Source of the DNA: Saccharopolyspora thermophila
GTDB taxonomy: Bacteria > Actinomycetota > Actinomycetes > Mycobacteriales > Pseudonocardiaceae
Assembly (NCBI RefSeq): GCF_014646075.1
Contig: NZ_BMMT01000017.1
Coordinates: 1 to 64,000 of the forward strand
DNA: 64,000 nt
Direction: 5' to 3'
A program made the translations under genes and the position numbers. Every line of letters begins with the position of its first letter. The first letter of the stretch is position 1. Of the stretch, positions 25,967 to 34,770 are shown in pieces. The notes beneath the pieces were generated by a model, which was not told where the DNA came from, did not search any database, and was given only the letters and a program-made list of their open reading frames with translations.

Positions 25967-25998
25967 CGGCTGCCCCGGCGCACCATCCGGGGCAGCCG
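25967..25998. terminator. Hairpin between convergent amidohydrolase and SDR genes
   Basis: CGGCTGCCCCGG (25967-25978) pairs perfectly with CCGGGGCAGCCG (25987-25998) over an 8-nt loop, just past the SDR stop. A second smaller hairpin TCGAAGC/GCTTCGA lies at 25939-25955. Confidence 0.7.
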
Positions 25999-26014
25999 CG
26001 CGGGCGGTGGGTCA

Positions 26015-26698
26015 TCAGGACGGGCGAACGATGATCTCGGTCAGGTGGGCGTCGCGACTGGCACGCACCGCGGAGACGATCGGTTCCGCCACCGACTCCG
26101 GCCGCAGGTAGTGGCTCGGCTCGTACTCGCCGCCCTCCTGCTCGCGGACATTGCGCTGCATGTCTGTGGCCGTGCGGCCGGGGAACACCGAGGTGACGCG
26201 CAGGCCGTTGCCGGCTTCTTCGGCGCGCAGGACGTCGGCGAAGGCGCGCAGGGCGAACTTGCTGGCGGCGTAGGCACCCCAGTTCGGCCTCGCGGACAGG
26301 CCGGCACCGGAGTTGACCAGCACCACGTGGCCCCGGGCGGCCCGCAGCGCGGGCAGCAGCAGCCGGGTCAACTCGGTGACCGCGAACAGGTTCAGCTCGA
26401 AGGTGCGGCGCCACGACTCGCTGGGCACGTCAGCGACCGCACCGAGCTCGACGAGTCCGGCGCTGTGCACCAGCACGTCCAGCCGGTCGATGTCGGGGAC
26501 CGCGGTGGCGACCGCCTCGTGGTCGGTGAGCTCCACGGGCCATGCCGAGGCACCGGGGAGTTCGTCGGCGAGTGCGCGGAGCTTGTCGACGTCGCGCCCG
26601 CCCAACAGCAGATCGTGCGTGTCGGAAAGCGAGCGGGCGACGGCGGCACCGATGCCGCGTGAGGCACCGGTGACCAGGGCAATCGGGCGTTCGGGCAT
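26015..26698 (-). CDS. Short-chain dehydrogenase/reductase
   Basis: A 227-residue Rossmann oxidoreductase. The cofactor loop is TGASRGIG near the N-terminus. The catalytic region has Ser in VNSGAG and the Tyr-x3-Lys motif in YAASK. The Arg in GGRDVDKL suggests NADP(H) preference (inference). The ATG at 26698 has TAACGT ending 6 nt upstream, again the leaderless pattern. Divergent from the MFS gene. Substrate unknown. Confidence 0.88.
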   Translation of the reverse strand: MPERPIALVTGASRGIGAAVARSLSDTHDLLLGGRDVDKLRALADELPGASAWPVELTDHEAVATAVPDIDRLDVLVHSAGLVELGAVADVPSESWRRTFELNLFAVTELTRLLLPALRAARGHVVLVNSGAGLSARPNWGAYAASKFALRAFADVLRAEEAGNGLRVTSVFPGRTATDMQRNVREQEGGEYEPSHYLRPESVAEPIVSAVRASRDAHLTEIIVRPS

Positions 26699-26799
26699 GC
26701 CTCAACGTTAACTGTGGTGGTCCGCGGCGCAGGCGGCGGCCATCCCAGACCGCGGTCCTGGGCTTGACCGCGGCGGGCGCTGCGGCTTAGGTCACTCGG

Positions 26800-28119
26800 A
26801 TGAGCAGTGTCGACGCAGCCACCAGGGTGCAGAACCGGATCCTGCGCAAGGTCGCGGTCCGGTTGATGCCGTTCCTGTGCCTGCTGTACTTCGTGAACTA
26901 CCTGGACCGGGTCAACATCGGCTTTGCCGGTCCGAACGGGATGAACGAGGAGTTGGGCCTGACCGCCACGGTCTTCGGCTTCGCCTCCGGAATCTTCTTC
27001 CTCGGCTACCTCGCGCTGGAGGTGCCGAGCAACCTGGCGCTGCACCGCTTCGGCGCCCGCAAGTGGCTTGCCCGCATCATGATCACCTGGGGTGTGGTGG
27101 CGACCGCGATGGCGTTCGTGCCGAACGCCACAACCCTGGTCGTGCTGCGGTTCCTGCTCGGGGTGGCCGAGGCCGGGTTCTTCCCGGGGATCATCCTGTA
27201 CCTGACGTACTGGTTCCCGGCGGCGCAGCGGGCTCGGGCGGTCGCGCTGTTCATGGCCGCGGTGCCGGTGTCCAGCGCCATCGGAGCCACCGTGTCAAGC
27301 GCACTGATCGCCAGCGGCCACGGGCTCTTCGGGTTGTCCGGCTGGCGGTTCATGTTCCTGGTCGAGGGCATCCCGGCGATCCTGCTGGCGGCAGTGACGT
27401 GGTTCTACCTGACCGACCGCCCGTCGGAGGCGAAGTGGCTGACGGCCGAGGAGCGGACCTGGCTGTCGGAGCGGTTGGCGGCGGAGAGCCGGGAGACGGA
27501 GGCCACGCACGGCTGGCCGCTGCGCAAGGCGTTGACGCACCCGCGAATCCTGGCGCTGGCGTTCGTGTACTTCGGCATCGCGTACGGGTTGTACGCGCTG
27601 GGCTTCTTCCTGCCCACGATCATCAAGGGCTTCGAGCAGCAGTACGGCACCGATCTGTCCACCATGGAAACCGGTCTGGTGACGGCGATCCCGTACGTGA
27701 TCGGTGCGGTGGCGATGGTGTTGTGGAGCGCGCACGGCGACCGGACGCGGGAACGCGTGTGGCACGTGGCGCTTCCGCTGCTGCTCGGCGGTGTGTGCAT
27801 CCCGATCGCGCTGTACCTGGGAAATCCGTACCTGGCGATGGTGGCGGTGAGCGCCTGTGCGGTGGGGGTCTGCTCCGCGCTGCCCACGTTCTGGGCGTTG
27901 CCGAGCAACTTCCTGTCCGGCGCGGCAGCGGCGGGCGGTATCGCGCTGATCAATTCGCTGGGCAACATCAGCGGTTTCGCCGCGCCCTACATCACCGGTG
28001 CCCTCAAGGACGCCACGGGTTCGCAGCACACCGGCCTGTGGGTGGTGGGCGCGGTGATGGTCGCCGCGGCGCTCACCGTCATCGCCCTGCGGGCCGCGCC
28101 ACGGGCGGACAGGAGCTGA
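26800..28119 (+). CDS. MFS transporter, anion:cation symporter (ACS) family
   Basis: A 439-residue permease with 12 predicted helices and a long central loop. The N-terminus RLMPFLCLLYFVNYLDRVNI is the ACS family signature. Relatives import organic anions such as tartrate, phthalate, glucarate or hydroxybenzoates by H+ symport. The loop between helices 2 and 3 contains the family-typical HRFGARKWLAR. Divergent from the SDR gene, possibly a shared catabolic purpose. Confidence 0.88.
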   Translation: MSSVDAATRVQNRILRKVAVRLMPFLCLLYFVNYLDRVNIGFAGPNGMNEELGLTATVFGFASGIFFLGYLALEVPSNLALHRFGARKWLARIMITWGVVATAMAFVPNATTLVVLRFLLGVAEAGFFPGIILYLTYWFPAAQRARAVALFMAAVPVSSAIGATVSSALIASGHGLFGLSGWRFMFLVEGIPAILLAAVTWFYLTDRPSEAKWLTAEERTWLSERLAAESRETEATHGWPLRKALTHPRILALAFVYFGIAYGLYALGFFLPTIIKGFEQQYGTDLSTMETGLVTAIPYVIGAVAMVLWSAHGDRTRERVWHVALPLLLGGVCIPIALYLGNPYLAMVAVSACAVGVCSALPTFWALPSNFLSGAAAAGGIALINSLGNISGFAAPYITGALKDATGSQHTGLWVVGAVMVAAALTVIALRAAPRADRS

Positions 28120-28164
28120 GGCGGCTCTTGGTTCTCGGCGGCTGCGGGCACCCGGGGCCGGGGT

Positions 28165-28173
28165 TTATCCACA
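28165..28173 (+). other. Isolated perfect DnaA box
   Basis: TTATCCACA, the R1-type DnaA box, lies alone in the short intergenic region after the MFS gene. A single copy is weak evidence of function. Confidence 0.25.
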
Positions 28174-28242
28174 GTGGACACATGGACTCGCGGAGGCGGT
28201 CTCGCGTCGCTCGGTCAGCGTCGCCGAGTCGGGTCCGAAAGG

Positions 28243-28862
28243 TCACGCCCCGTACAGCCGGAGGAACGCCCGGACACCGCTGACGATGATCTGGTCCGCC
28301 GCGGCCTGGGGCAGCGGGATGACGCCGTAGAAGCTCCGCTGCAGCACGGGGGTGATGGTGAGCAGGTTGAAGTGGTCGGCGGCCTGCTCGGCGTCGTCGA
28401 AGGCGAGCAGGCCGCGGTCGGCGATCCGCTGCAGGTACGGCGCGAGCCGCCGGTGCGCCGACTGCGGGCCCGCCGCCAGCCACTCCTCCAGCACCGGCGG
28501 CGGAATTCGGGTCACCTCGGCTTCGAGGGTCCGCACCAGCGCGAAGTGGTCGGGGAACTCCGCCACGGCGGCGACGCGGTCGCGGCTGAAGGCGACGAGG
28601 TCCTCCGGCAGGTCCACGATCTTGCGCAGGTGAGCTCCATGAGCCGCGCGGTGGCCTCGGTGACCTCCGCGGCCCCGTCCAGCGCGACAGCGAGGAACAG
28701 CTGTTCCTTGTCGGTGAAGTGGTTGTAGATGGCGCGCTTGGAAACCTGGGCTTCGGTGGCGATGGCGTCGACGCTGGTGCGGGTGTAGCCGTCGCGGCCG
28801 AACGCCTTGCGTGCCGCTCGCTCGATGGCCGCGCGCTTGTCCGGGCGGCCAGTGGACGTCAC
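28243..28862 (-). pseudogene. TetR family regulator broken by a single-base frameshift
   Basis: The HTH half (GTG 28862, after GGAGGG) reads normally through SVDAIATEAQVSKRAIYNHF to ARLMELT. The ligand-domain half then continues in another frame as LRKIVDLPEDLVAFSRDRV to the stop at 28243. Adding one base near 28629-28631 (CC to CCC on the minus strand, giving ELTLRKI) restores a normal-length TetR protein of about 206 residues. Either a real mutation or an assembly error. It follows a cupin gene with a similar defect, in the same orientation. Confidence 0.8.
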
Positions 28863-28915
28863 CGCCTGTCCCTCCCCGCCGGTGTGCACTGCTCGGTGCA
28901 GTGTACGTGCCGGGG

Positions 28916-29454
28916 TCAGCGGTCCCGGCCGCTCCCGGGTCCCCGGCGCGGGTCGATGAAGTAACTGTCGTGCGCGAGGAGGAACTTCTCGCGTTCCTCG
29001 TCGTTCAGTGTTGCGAGGTGCCTGACGCCCTCGAAGTATCCCTCACGCGGCGCCCCGGGCGTGAACAGGATCAGAAACGACGTGGGCTCGTCGGACTCGT
29101 GTAGAAGGAATGCAGCCCGCCCGGCGGCACGTACAGGAAGTCGCCCTTGGTGGCCTCGCGCCACTTCGCGCCGTCGTAGACGGCCAGCGCGCCGTCGGTG
29201 ACGAAGAACGACTCGGACATCGACCTGTGGAAGTGGGTGCCGGTGCCCGCACCGGGGGCGAGCTCGACGACGTGGTAGAGCCCGAACTCGCCGTCGGTGG
29301 CGATGTCGTGCTCGCGTCCGGTGGGTTGGCTGGTGGCCAGGTAGTAGGTGCGGGTGCCGGCCGGGTTGACCAGCTCGGGGTCGGCGGATGCGGGGCGGAA
29401 CGAAGCGCTGATCTCGCCGGTGTCGCCGAAGTAGCGGTCGGGCGGGTACGACAC
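28916..29454 (-). pseudogene. Cupin-domain protein broken by a single-base frameshift
   Basis: The N-terminal part starts at GTG 29454 after GAGGAGG and reads YFGDTGEISASF to GDFLYVPPGGLHSFY. It contains the metal-site motif GTHFHRSMSE, then leaves frame. The rest, ESDEPTSFLILFTPGAPRE and a C-terminal helix, is in the neighbouring frame down to 28916. Restoring one base near 29099-29102 (TAC-AAC-GAG) joins them into a cupin of about 179 residues. It lies 53 nt upstream of the frameshifted TetR gene, so the two look like one damaged, or badly sequenced, operon. Confidence 0.8.
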
Positions 29455-29648
29455 GGCAGTCCTCCTCGGAACGCACCCAATGTGCACCAGTGAGAGTAGA
29501 AATGCACTGTCGGTGTAAACCGAAGGCGGCGCCCCTCCGCGCACCGTTCGGCCGAGGTCACCGCGCGGATTTCTGCCGCTGTTCACAGGCACTTTTCGTC
29601 ATTCCGATCAACCACGCACCTGCTGCTGGATAGGCTCCCGCCGGGACG

Positions 29649-32177
29649 ATGGTGGGCTTGCACGGACGGGACGAGTCGCTGCGCCTGCTCGCGGAGGCCA
29701 CGGCGGCAGCGCGCGCCGGGCGGGGCGGGCTCGTCGTGGTGCGCGCGGATCCAGGGTCGGGCGTCACCGCGCTGCTGGACGCGCATCTGTCGGCAATGCG
29801 GAGAACCGGTCTGCGGACGCATCGGATTCCCGTGCTGCCCCCGCACGGCCGAACCACGCTCTCCCGCGGTGCGCTGCCGGAGTGGGGCGCGCCCGCCCTG
29901 GTCGTCATCGACGACCTGCACCGGGCGGATGACGAGACGCTGCTCGCGCTGCACGGCATCGCCGAAGGACTCCGCGAGACGTCGCTGCTGGTCGTCGCCG
30001 GGCGGCATCGCGGTGCCTCCCCGGACCGGTTCGCCCTGCTGGAGCGGAACGCGCTCGTGCACGACCTGCCCCCGCTGGACGACAGCGCCGTGCGTGCCCT
30101 GCTCACCGAGGCCGTCGGCGGACAACCACCCGAACCGCTGCTGCGGCTGGCCCGCGGGGCGCTGGGCAACCCGTGGCTGCTGACCCGCCTGACCGACGAC
30201 GACCGCGCGGCGGCGGTGACCGCCTGGGCGACCGGTCTGGCGGGCGACGACACTCCGCTGCTGCGCTACACCGCGGTCCTGGACGAGCCCGCGTCGGTGG
30301 ACGACCTGGCCGCGGTCACCGGCCGGACACCAGTGGAGGTGCTCGCCGGGGTCGAACGGCTCGTCACGCTCGGGTTGATGGCGGCGGACGCCGGGATGGT
30401 GCGGTTGCGGCACCCGGTGGTGCGCCACGACGTGGCAACGACCTCGGTGGGTTTGCGCGGTTCCGCGGCGCGGGCGCTGGCCGGACGGGACGCCGCGCCC
30501 GAGGCCGTCGCCGCGCACCTGGCCCATGCGCCGGTGGACGCGTGGACGGTGGCGTGGCTGGCCGACCACGCCGACCGGCTCGCCACCGAGCCCACACCCG
30601 CGTTGGTGACCCTGTTGCAACGCACTGCTTCCTGGTTGCCGCCCGGCAGCCCGCAGCTGCCGCCGTTGCGGGCCGCGCTCGCCGAGGCGCTGCTCTGGTC
30701 GGGCCGGATCGACGAGGCGCGGCAGGTGGCGGCCAGCGGTCTCGCCGCGAATCCGGGCACGCCGGTCCGGCGGCGACTGCGGGCCGTGCTGGCCCTGGCC
30801 GCCTTCGGTGAGATGGACCCCGTCAGCGCGGCCGCGGCCGTCGACCCGGAACGCGTCGACGGGCGGCTGCCCCCGCGGCTCGCCGTGATCGACGGGTACG
30901 CCTGTCTGCTGGCCGGTGACCTGACCGGGGTGGAACGCGCCGTCGAGCAGGCCGCCCCGGCCGCCGCGCAGGACCCGCTCGTCGAGGTGTATCTGCTGAA
31001 CATTCGGGCGATCAAACTGTGCGTCTGCCGCGACTTCCCCGCCGCGCTGGAGCTGTTGGACAAGGCGGCGGCACTACTCTACGTGGCGGTGCGCGACCGC
31101 GGGCAGTGGCTGGTGACCCGGCTGTTGCGCGCGGTGATCCAGGACCTGTGCCACGACCGGGCCGTGCTGGACACCGTCGAGGAAGCACGACCGGTGGCCC
31201 TCGAGTTCGGCGTGGGCATGCTGGCCTGGCTGCGCACCATCTCAGCGCTGGCGTCGCTCAACCACGGCCGGTGGGACCAGGCACTCGCCGAGATCGACGC
31301 TGCCCTGGCCGAGCCCGACCAGTACGGCCTGGCGGGGCCGCTGCACGCGGTGGCGACCTCGATCCTGCTGTACCGCGGGGATCTGCCGGCCGCCCGCAGG
31401 CACGCCGAGCTCGCCGACAGGGCCGTGGGCCGCGGGGTCGCCCTGTTCTACGAGCAGATCGTCGTCCTGGCCCGCGCCCACCTCGCCGATGTGGAGGAGG
31501 ACTGGCCGCGTGCGGTGGAGACCGTGCGCACCCTCGTGGACGGTGATGTCGGGGTGCACCACGGCCACGCGGTCGCCGCGGTCGGTGTCGGGATGGTGCG
31601 CATCGCGATCCGCGGCGGCGATCGGGCGCTGGCCGTCCGGCTCCTCGCGCAGCTTCAGGGCCTGATCAGCGGCGGGTCGGCTGGTGAGCGCAGTGCGCTC
31701 ACCTACTGCCAGGCCCTGGTGGACGGCGATGTCGACCAGTTGCTGGTGGCCGCGCAGGAGTTCGCGGAGACAGGGTTGGCCTTCTCGGCCGCCCGCGCGG
31801 CGGACGACGCGGCGAGGGCCCTGGCGGAGTCCGGCAGACCGGCGGACGCCAAGGCCGCCTACCAGGCCGCGATCGACCAGTACACCGAGCTGGCCGCCAG
31901 CGGCAACATCCAGCGGGCGGCCGCCGCGCTGCGCGCGTTCGGCGTGCGGCGCGGCGTGACCGGCCCGCGACGCCGGCCGAAGCACGGCTGGGACAGCCTG
32001 ACCACCGCCGAGTACCGGGTGGCGGAACTCGTCGCGCAGGGCCTCACCAACCGGGAGGTCGCCGAGCGGCTGATCGTGTCGGTGCGGACGGTCGACTCGC
32101 ACGTGTCGCGCATCCTCGGCAAGCTCGGCTACTCGTCGCGGGTCGAGATCGCGCTGAAGTTCGAGGAGCGCGGTTAA
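29649..32177 (+). CDS. Large LuxR-family regulator (LAL-like)
   Basis: An 842-residue regulator. The N-terminal AAA-like domain has an intact Walker B (ALVVIDDLHRADD) but a degenerate Walker A, ADPGSGVTALL, with Val in place of the catalytic Lys. A long TPR-like helical middle (about 250-760) follows. The C-terminal LuxR helix-turn-helix is LTTAEYRVAELVAQGLTNRE. LALs usually activate nearby metabolic or secondary-metabolite genes. Divergent from the damaged cupin/TetR pair. Confidence 0.85.
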   Translation: MVGLHGRDESLRLLAEATAAARAGRGGLVVVRADPGSGVTALLDAHLSAMRRTGLRTHRIPVLPPHGRTTLSRGALPEWGAPALVVIDDLHRADDETLLALHGIAEGLRETSLLVVAGRHRGASPDRFALLERNALVHDLPPLDDSAVRALLTEAVGGQPPEPLLRLARGALGNPWLLTRLTDDDRAAAVTAWATGLAGDDTPLLRYTAVLDEPASVDDLAAVTGRTPVEVLAGVERLVTLGLMAADAGMVRLRHPVVRHDVATTSVGLRGSAARALAGRDAAPEAVAAHLAHAPVDAWTVAWLADHADRLATEPTPALVTLLQRTASWLPPGSPQLPPLRAALAEALLWSGRIDEARQVAASGLAANPGTPVRRRLRAVLALAAFGEMDPVSAAAAVDPERVDGRLPPRLAVIDGYACLLAGDLTGVERAVEQAAPAAAQDPLVEVYLLNIRAIKLCVCRDFPAALELLDKAAALLYVAVRDRGQWLVTRLLRAVIQDLCHDRAVLDTVEEARPVALEFGVGMLAWLRTISALASLNHGRWDQALAEIDAALAEPDQYGLAGPLHAVATSILLYRGDLPAARRHAELADRAVGRGVALFYEQIVVLARAHLADVEEDWPRAVETVRTLVDGDVGVHHGHAVAAVGVGMVRIAIRGGDRALAVRLLAQLQGLISGGSAGERSALTYCQALVDGDVDQLLVAAQEFAETGLAFSAARAADDAARALAESGRPADAKAAYQAAIDQYTELAASGNIQRAAAALRAFGVRRGVTGPRRRPKHGWDSLTTAEYRVAELVAQGLTNREVAERLIVSVRTVDSHVSRILGKLGYSSRVEIALKFEERG

Positions 32178-32186
32178 CCCACGCGG

Positions 32187-32229
32187 GCACGGGGGTTCCT
32201 CAGCCCGAAAGGCCGAAAGACCCCCGCGC
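32187..32229. terminator. Imperfect hairpin between luxR-like and phoX genes
   Basis: GCACGGGGG (32187-32195) and CCCCCGCGC (32221-32229) pair with one mismatch between two convergent genes. Confidence 0.45.
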
Positions 32230-32241
32230 TCGCAGGGGGAA

Positions 32242-34299
32242 TCAGCGGCTGCCGATCTCACCGCCGTCCTCGCGCCAGACGGCGACCACCGACGGGCGCG
32301 GCACCGTGGTGCCACCGTCGGGCCAGTGCGACGCCGGGTTGTCCGCGCTCGCCCCGTCGACCTCGCCCGGGTGCTGCACGCACACCGTCACCACGGTGTC
32401 GCGGATGACCGGGCCGCAGGTCTCGGCACCGCGCGGCACGGTGAGGAACTGCTTGACCCAGCCACGCTCCGGGCCGTCCACCGGCACCGCGAACAGGCCG
32501 TCGTTGCTGCCCAGGGCGTTGCCGTCGGTGGTGATCCACAGGTTGCCGTGCCGGTCGAAGGCCACGTTGTCCGGGCACGAGATCGGGCTGACCCTCGACT
32601 TGTCGAACCCGCCGAAGTAGGTGCCCGGGTCGTTGGGGTCGCCGCAGACCAGCAGCAGACCCCAGCGGAACCGGGTGCCTGTCGCGTCGTCGTCGATCTC
32701 CAGCACGTGGCCGTGTTTGTTGCCGACCCGCGGGTTGGCCTCGTCGGGGCCCGCGTTGCCCGCCGAGCCGCGGTTGGCGTTGTTGGTCAGCGCGCAGTAG
32801 ATGCGGCCGTTGACCGGGTTGGGCTGGATGTCCTCGGGACGGTCCATTGTGGTGGCGCCGACCTTGTCGGCCGCGAGCCGGGTGAAGATGTAGACCTCGT
32901 CGGCGGTGAAGCCGGGCACGAAGGACTTCGTGCCGCTGGCCAGCGGGATCCACTCGCCGGTGCCGTCGAAGGCACCGTCGCCGGGCAGCGTGCCGGTGCC
33001 GTCGATCTCGCTCGCCGGGCTGTTGCCGGTGAACTTCGCGACGTAGAGGGTGCCGTCGTCGAGCAGCGACATGTTGTGCCGCCGGGCGTGGGCGCTGGTG
33101 CCCGGCTTGACCCTGCCGTGGGAGACGAACTTGTAGATGTAGTCGAAGCGCTCGTCGTCACCGGAGTAGGCGACCACGCGGCGGTCCTTGGTGATCGTGA
33201 CCGCCGCGCCCTCGTGCTTGAAGCGGCCCAGCGCGGTGTGCTTGACCGGAGTGGAGTTCGGGTCGAGCGGGTCGATCTCGACGACCCAGCCGAACCGGTT
33301 GGCCTCGTTGGGTTCCTGGGCGAGGTCCCAGCGCTTGTCGAACTTCTCCCACTTGCGGGTGGTGGCCGTGCCGGTGATGCCGTAGCGGGCGAGGCGCGCC
33401 TTGGTGGTGGGGTCGGTGACCGAGTCGGCGTTGGCGAAGTACTGGTGGAAGTTTTCCTCGCCGGACAGGATCGTGCCCCACGGGGTCAGGCTGCCCGAGC
33501 AGTTGTTCTGCGTGCCGAGGACCTTGGTGCCGGTCGGGTCGGCGGAGGTTCTGAGGTAATCGCTGCCGGCGGCGGGACCGCGCAGCTCGAACGGGGTGGT
33601 GAGGGTGATACGCCGGTTGTACCTGCTCGGCTTCGGCCTGAGCGCGCCGTTCTCGCGCTTGACGAGCACCACCGACAGGCCGTGCGCGGCCCACGCGATG
33701 CGGACCTGCTCCTCGGTGGGGTTGTTCTCGTCGTAGCCGGGGAACATGTGTGTCTCGGTGGTGTACTCGTGGTTCACCACCAGCAGGTTCTCGTTGCCGG
33801 CCGGGTCGAGCGGGACGAGTTCGGCGAAGTCGTTGTTATAGCCGAACTGCTTCTCCTGCGCGGCCGCGGTCTGGTTGTGGATGTCGAACTCGGGCGCGCC
33901 CGGCACCACCGGGTCGCCCCAGCGGATCACGACCTGCTGCTGGTAGCCCTCGGCGGTGACCACCGCGTCCTGGGTGTTGGGGGCGACCGGGGTGAAGTCG
34001 GTGCCCGGCACCGGGCGACTACCGCGCGCGGCCGGGGCGGGGGCCGCGGCGGCTGTTCCGGAGAGCGCGGCCGTGCCGCCGACGGCCAGGGCGAGGGCGC
34101 CGCCCGCCTTGAGCGCGCCGCGGCGGCTCAGCACCTTCTCGACGATGTCGCCGAAGTACGCGTTGGCCGAGGTGTTGGGTGCTTCGTGGGCGCAGGCGTT
34201 GCCGCAGCGGTAGGTGCAGGTGACCGAGGCGCGGTTCGCCGAGTGGTGGGCGAGAAGGGGGAGCGGGACGACCCGCCCGCTGTCCGGTCGGGAAGACAA
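32242..34299 (-). CDS. phoX: PhoX-type alkaline phosphatase, Tat-exported (copy 1)
   Basis: A 685-residue PhoX/DUF839 phosphatase, which releases phosphate from organophosphates outside the cell using Ca2+ and Fe. A cysteine-bearing segment, TCTYRCGNACAHE (residues 27-39), precedes the Tat motif SRRGALKAGG (RR at 59-60). The PhoX core includes WGDPVVPGAPEFD, GYNNDF, NHEYT, NNCSGSLTPWGTILSGEEN, RFGWVVEIDP, KHTALGRFKHEGA and SCPDNVAFDRHGNLWITTDG. A PHO-box-like repeat lies 67 nt upstream. Close paralog of the gene at 39196-41184. Confidence 0.93.
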   Translation of the reverse strand: MSSRPDSGRVVPLPLLAHHSANRASVTCTYRCGNACAHEAPNTSANAYFGDIVEKVLSRRGALKAGGALALAVGGTAALSGTAAAAPAPAARGSRPVPGTDFTPVAPNTQDAVVTAEGYQQQVVIRWGDPVVPGAPEFDIHNQTAAAQEKQFGYNNDFAELVPLDPAGNENLLVVNHEYTTETHMFPGYDENNPTEEQVRIAWAAHGLSVVLVKRENGALRPKPSRYNRRITLTTPFELRGPAAGSDYLRTSADPTGTKVLGTQNNCSGSLTPWGTILSGEENFHQYFANADSVTDPTTKARLARYGITGTATTRKWEKFDKRWDLAQEPNEANRFGWVVEIDPLDPNSTPVKHTALGRFKHEGAAVTITKDRRVVAYSGDDERFDYIYKFVSHGRVKPGTSAHARRHNMSLLDDGTLYVAKFTGNSPASEIDGTGTLPGDGAFDGTGEWIPLASGTKSFVPGFTADEVYIFTRLAADKVGATTMDRPEDIQPNPVNGRIYCALTNNANRGSAGNAGPDEANPRVGNKHGHVLEIDDDATGTRFRWGLLLVCGDPNDPGTYFGGFDKSRVSPISCPDNVAFDRHGNLWITTDGNALGSNDGLFAVPVDGPERGWVKQFLTVPRGAETCGPVIRDTVVTVCVQHPGEVDGASADNPASHWPDGGTTVPRPSVVAVWREDGGEIGSR

Positions 34300-34365
34300 G
34301 CGGACCTCCAGGTGCTCGTCGGGAACACCCGGAAGCTAAGCCGATCAGGCGATGTGTCCAGGACG

Positions 34366-34387
34366 CGCAGGTGAACAGAGTCCGAAC
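34366..34387 (-). promoter_or_regulatory. PHO box-like direct repeat upstream of phoX copy 1
   Basis: On the minus strand two adjacent 11-mers read GTTCGGACTCT (34387-34377) and GTTCACCTGCG (34376-34366). The second begins with the PhoP consensus GTTCACC. Two tandem 11-bp units are the minimal PhoP site in streptomycetes. It lies 67 nt before the phoX ATG. Confidence 0.65.
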
Positions 34388-34548
34388 AGGTGGCGCAGAG
34401 TTCTCGACGCCGACGAGGCGTGCGCTGACCGGGTTCAGCGAGGACGGACGTGCAGGTGCACCCGGACCCGTCCAGGCAAGGTTGGAACCTCCCGACACTG
34501 CCGGAACTGGGATGCGCCGTCCTTCGGGGGGCCTGGGCGAGCCGGCAA

Positions 34549-34588
34549 GAAAATTCGGTTTCGGTCGTGGGGCGTGCGTAAGTACGTT
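34549..34588 (+). promoter_or_regulatory. Promoter of the erm leader, WhiB7-like architecture
   Basis: TACGTT (34583-34588) is a good -10 and ends 7 nt before the leader-peptide ATG. TTCGGT (34560-34565) is the -35 at 17-bp spacing. An AT-rich tract GAAAATT (34549-34555) lies just upstream of the -35, as in WhiB7-dependent antibiotic-resistance promoters. The WhiB7 link is inference. Confidence 0.45.
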
Positions 34589-34595
34589 CTCCGGC

Positions 34596-34646
34596 ATGGC
34601 CAGTGATGCTGCTTTCGCTTTCTACTTCCGTCCGCGTTCCGCCTAG
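34596..34646 (+). CDS. Erm leader peptide with Arg-Pro-Arg motif (16 aa)
   Basis: The frame encodes MASDAAFAFYFRPRSA. It has no Shine-Dalgarno, and a -10 element 7 nt upstream suggests leaderless translation. Residues 12-14, Arg-Pro-Arg, match the +X(+) pattern known to stall macrolide-bound ribosomes in erm leader peptides. It ends 124 nt before the erm start, and its 3' end is part of a hairpin. It probably senses macrolide and controls the methylase. Too short for ordinary gene finding. Confidence 0.65.
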   Translation: MASDAAFAFYFRPRSA

Positions 34647-34765
34647 GCGGCGCCGGACCTCTCCTCGCGCCGCCGTCCGCGTCCGGGCTGCCCCGACGCG
34701 CGGTTCGCGCTGATCGCACTGCGCCTGCGGGGGCCCGGTTCCCGACCGGTCCGCGAACGCAGGAG
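34639..34765 (+). promoter_or_regulatory. Putative erm translational attenuator
   Basis: The leader stop lies in the palindrome CCGCCTAGGCGG (34639-34650), overlapping a stem GGCGGCGC (34646-34653) with GCGCCGCC (34667-34674). Further down GTTCGCG (34703-34709) can pair with CGCGAAC (34752-34758), which abuts the erm ribosome site AGGAG (34761-34765). Mutually dependent stems of this sort are how erm leaders hide the ribosome site until a ribosome stalls. Folding was done by eye only. Confidence 0.45.
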
Positions 34766-34770
34766 TCACC

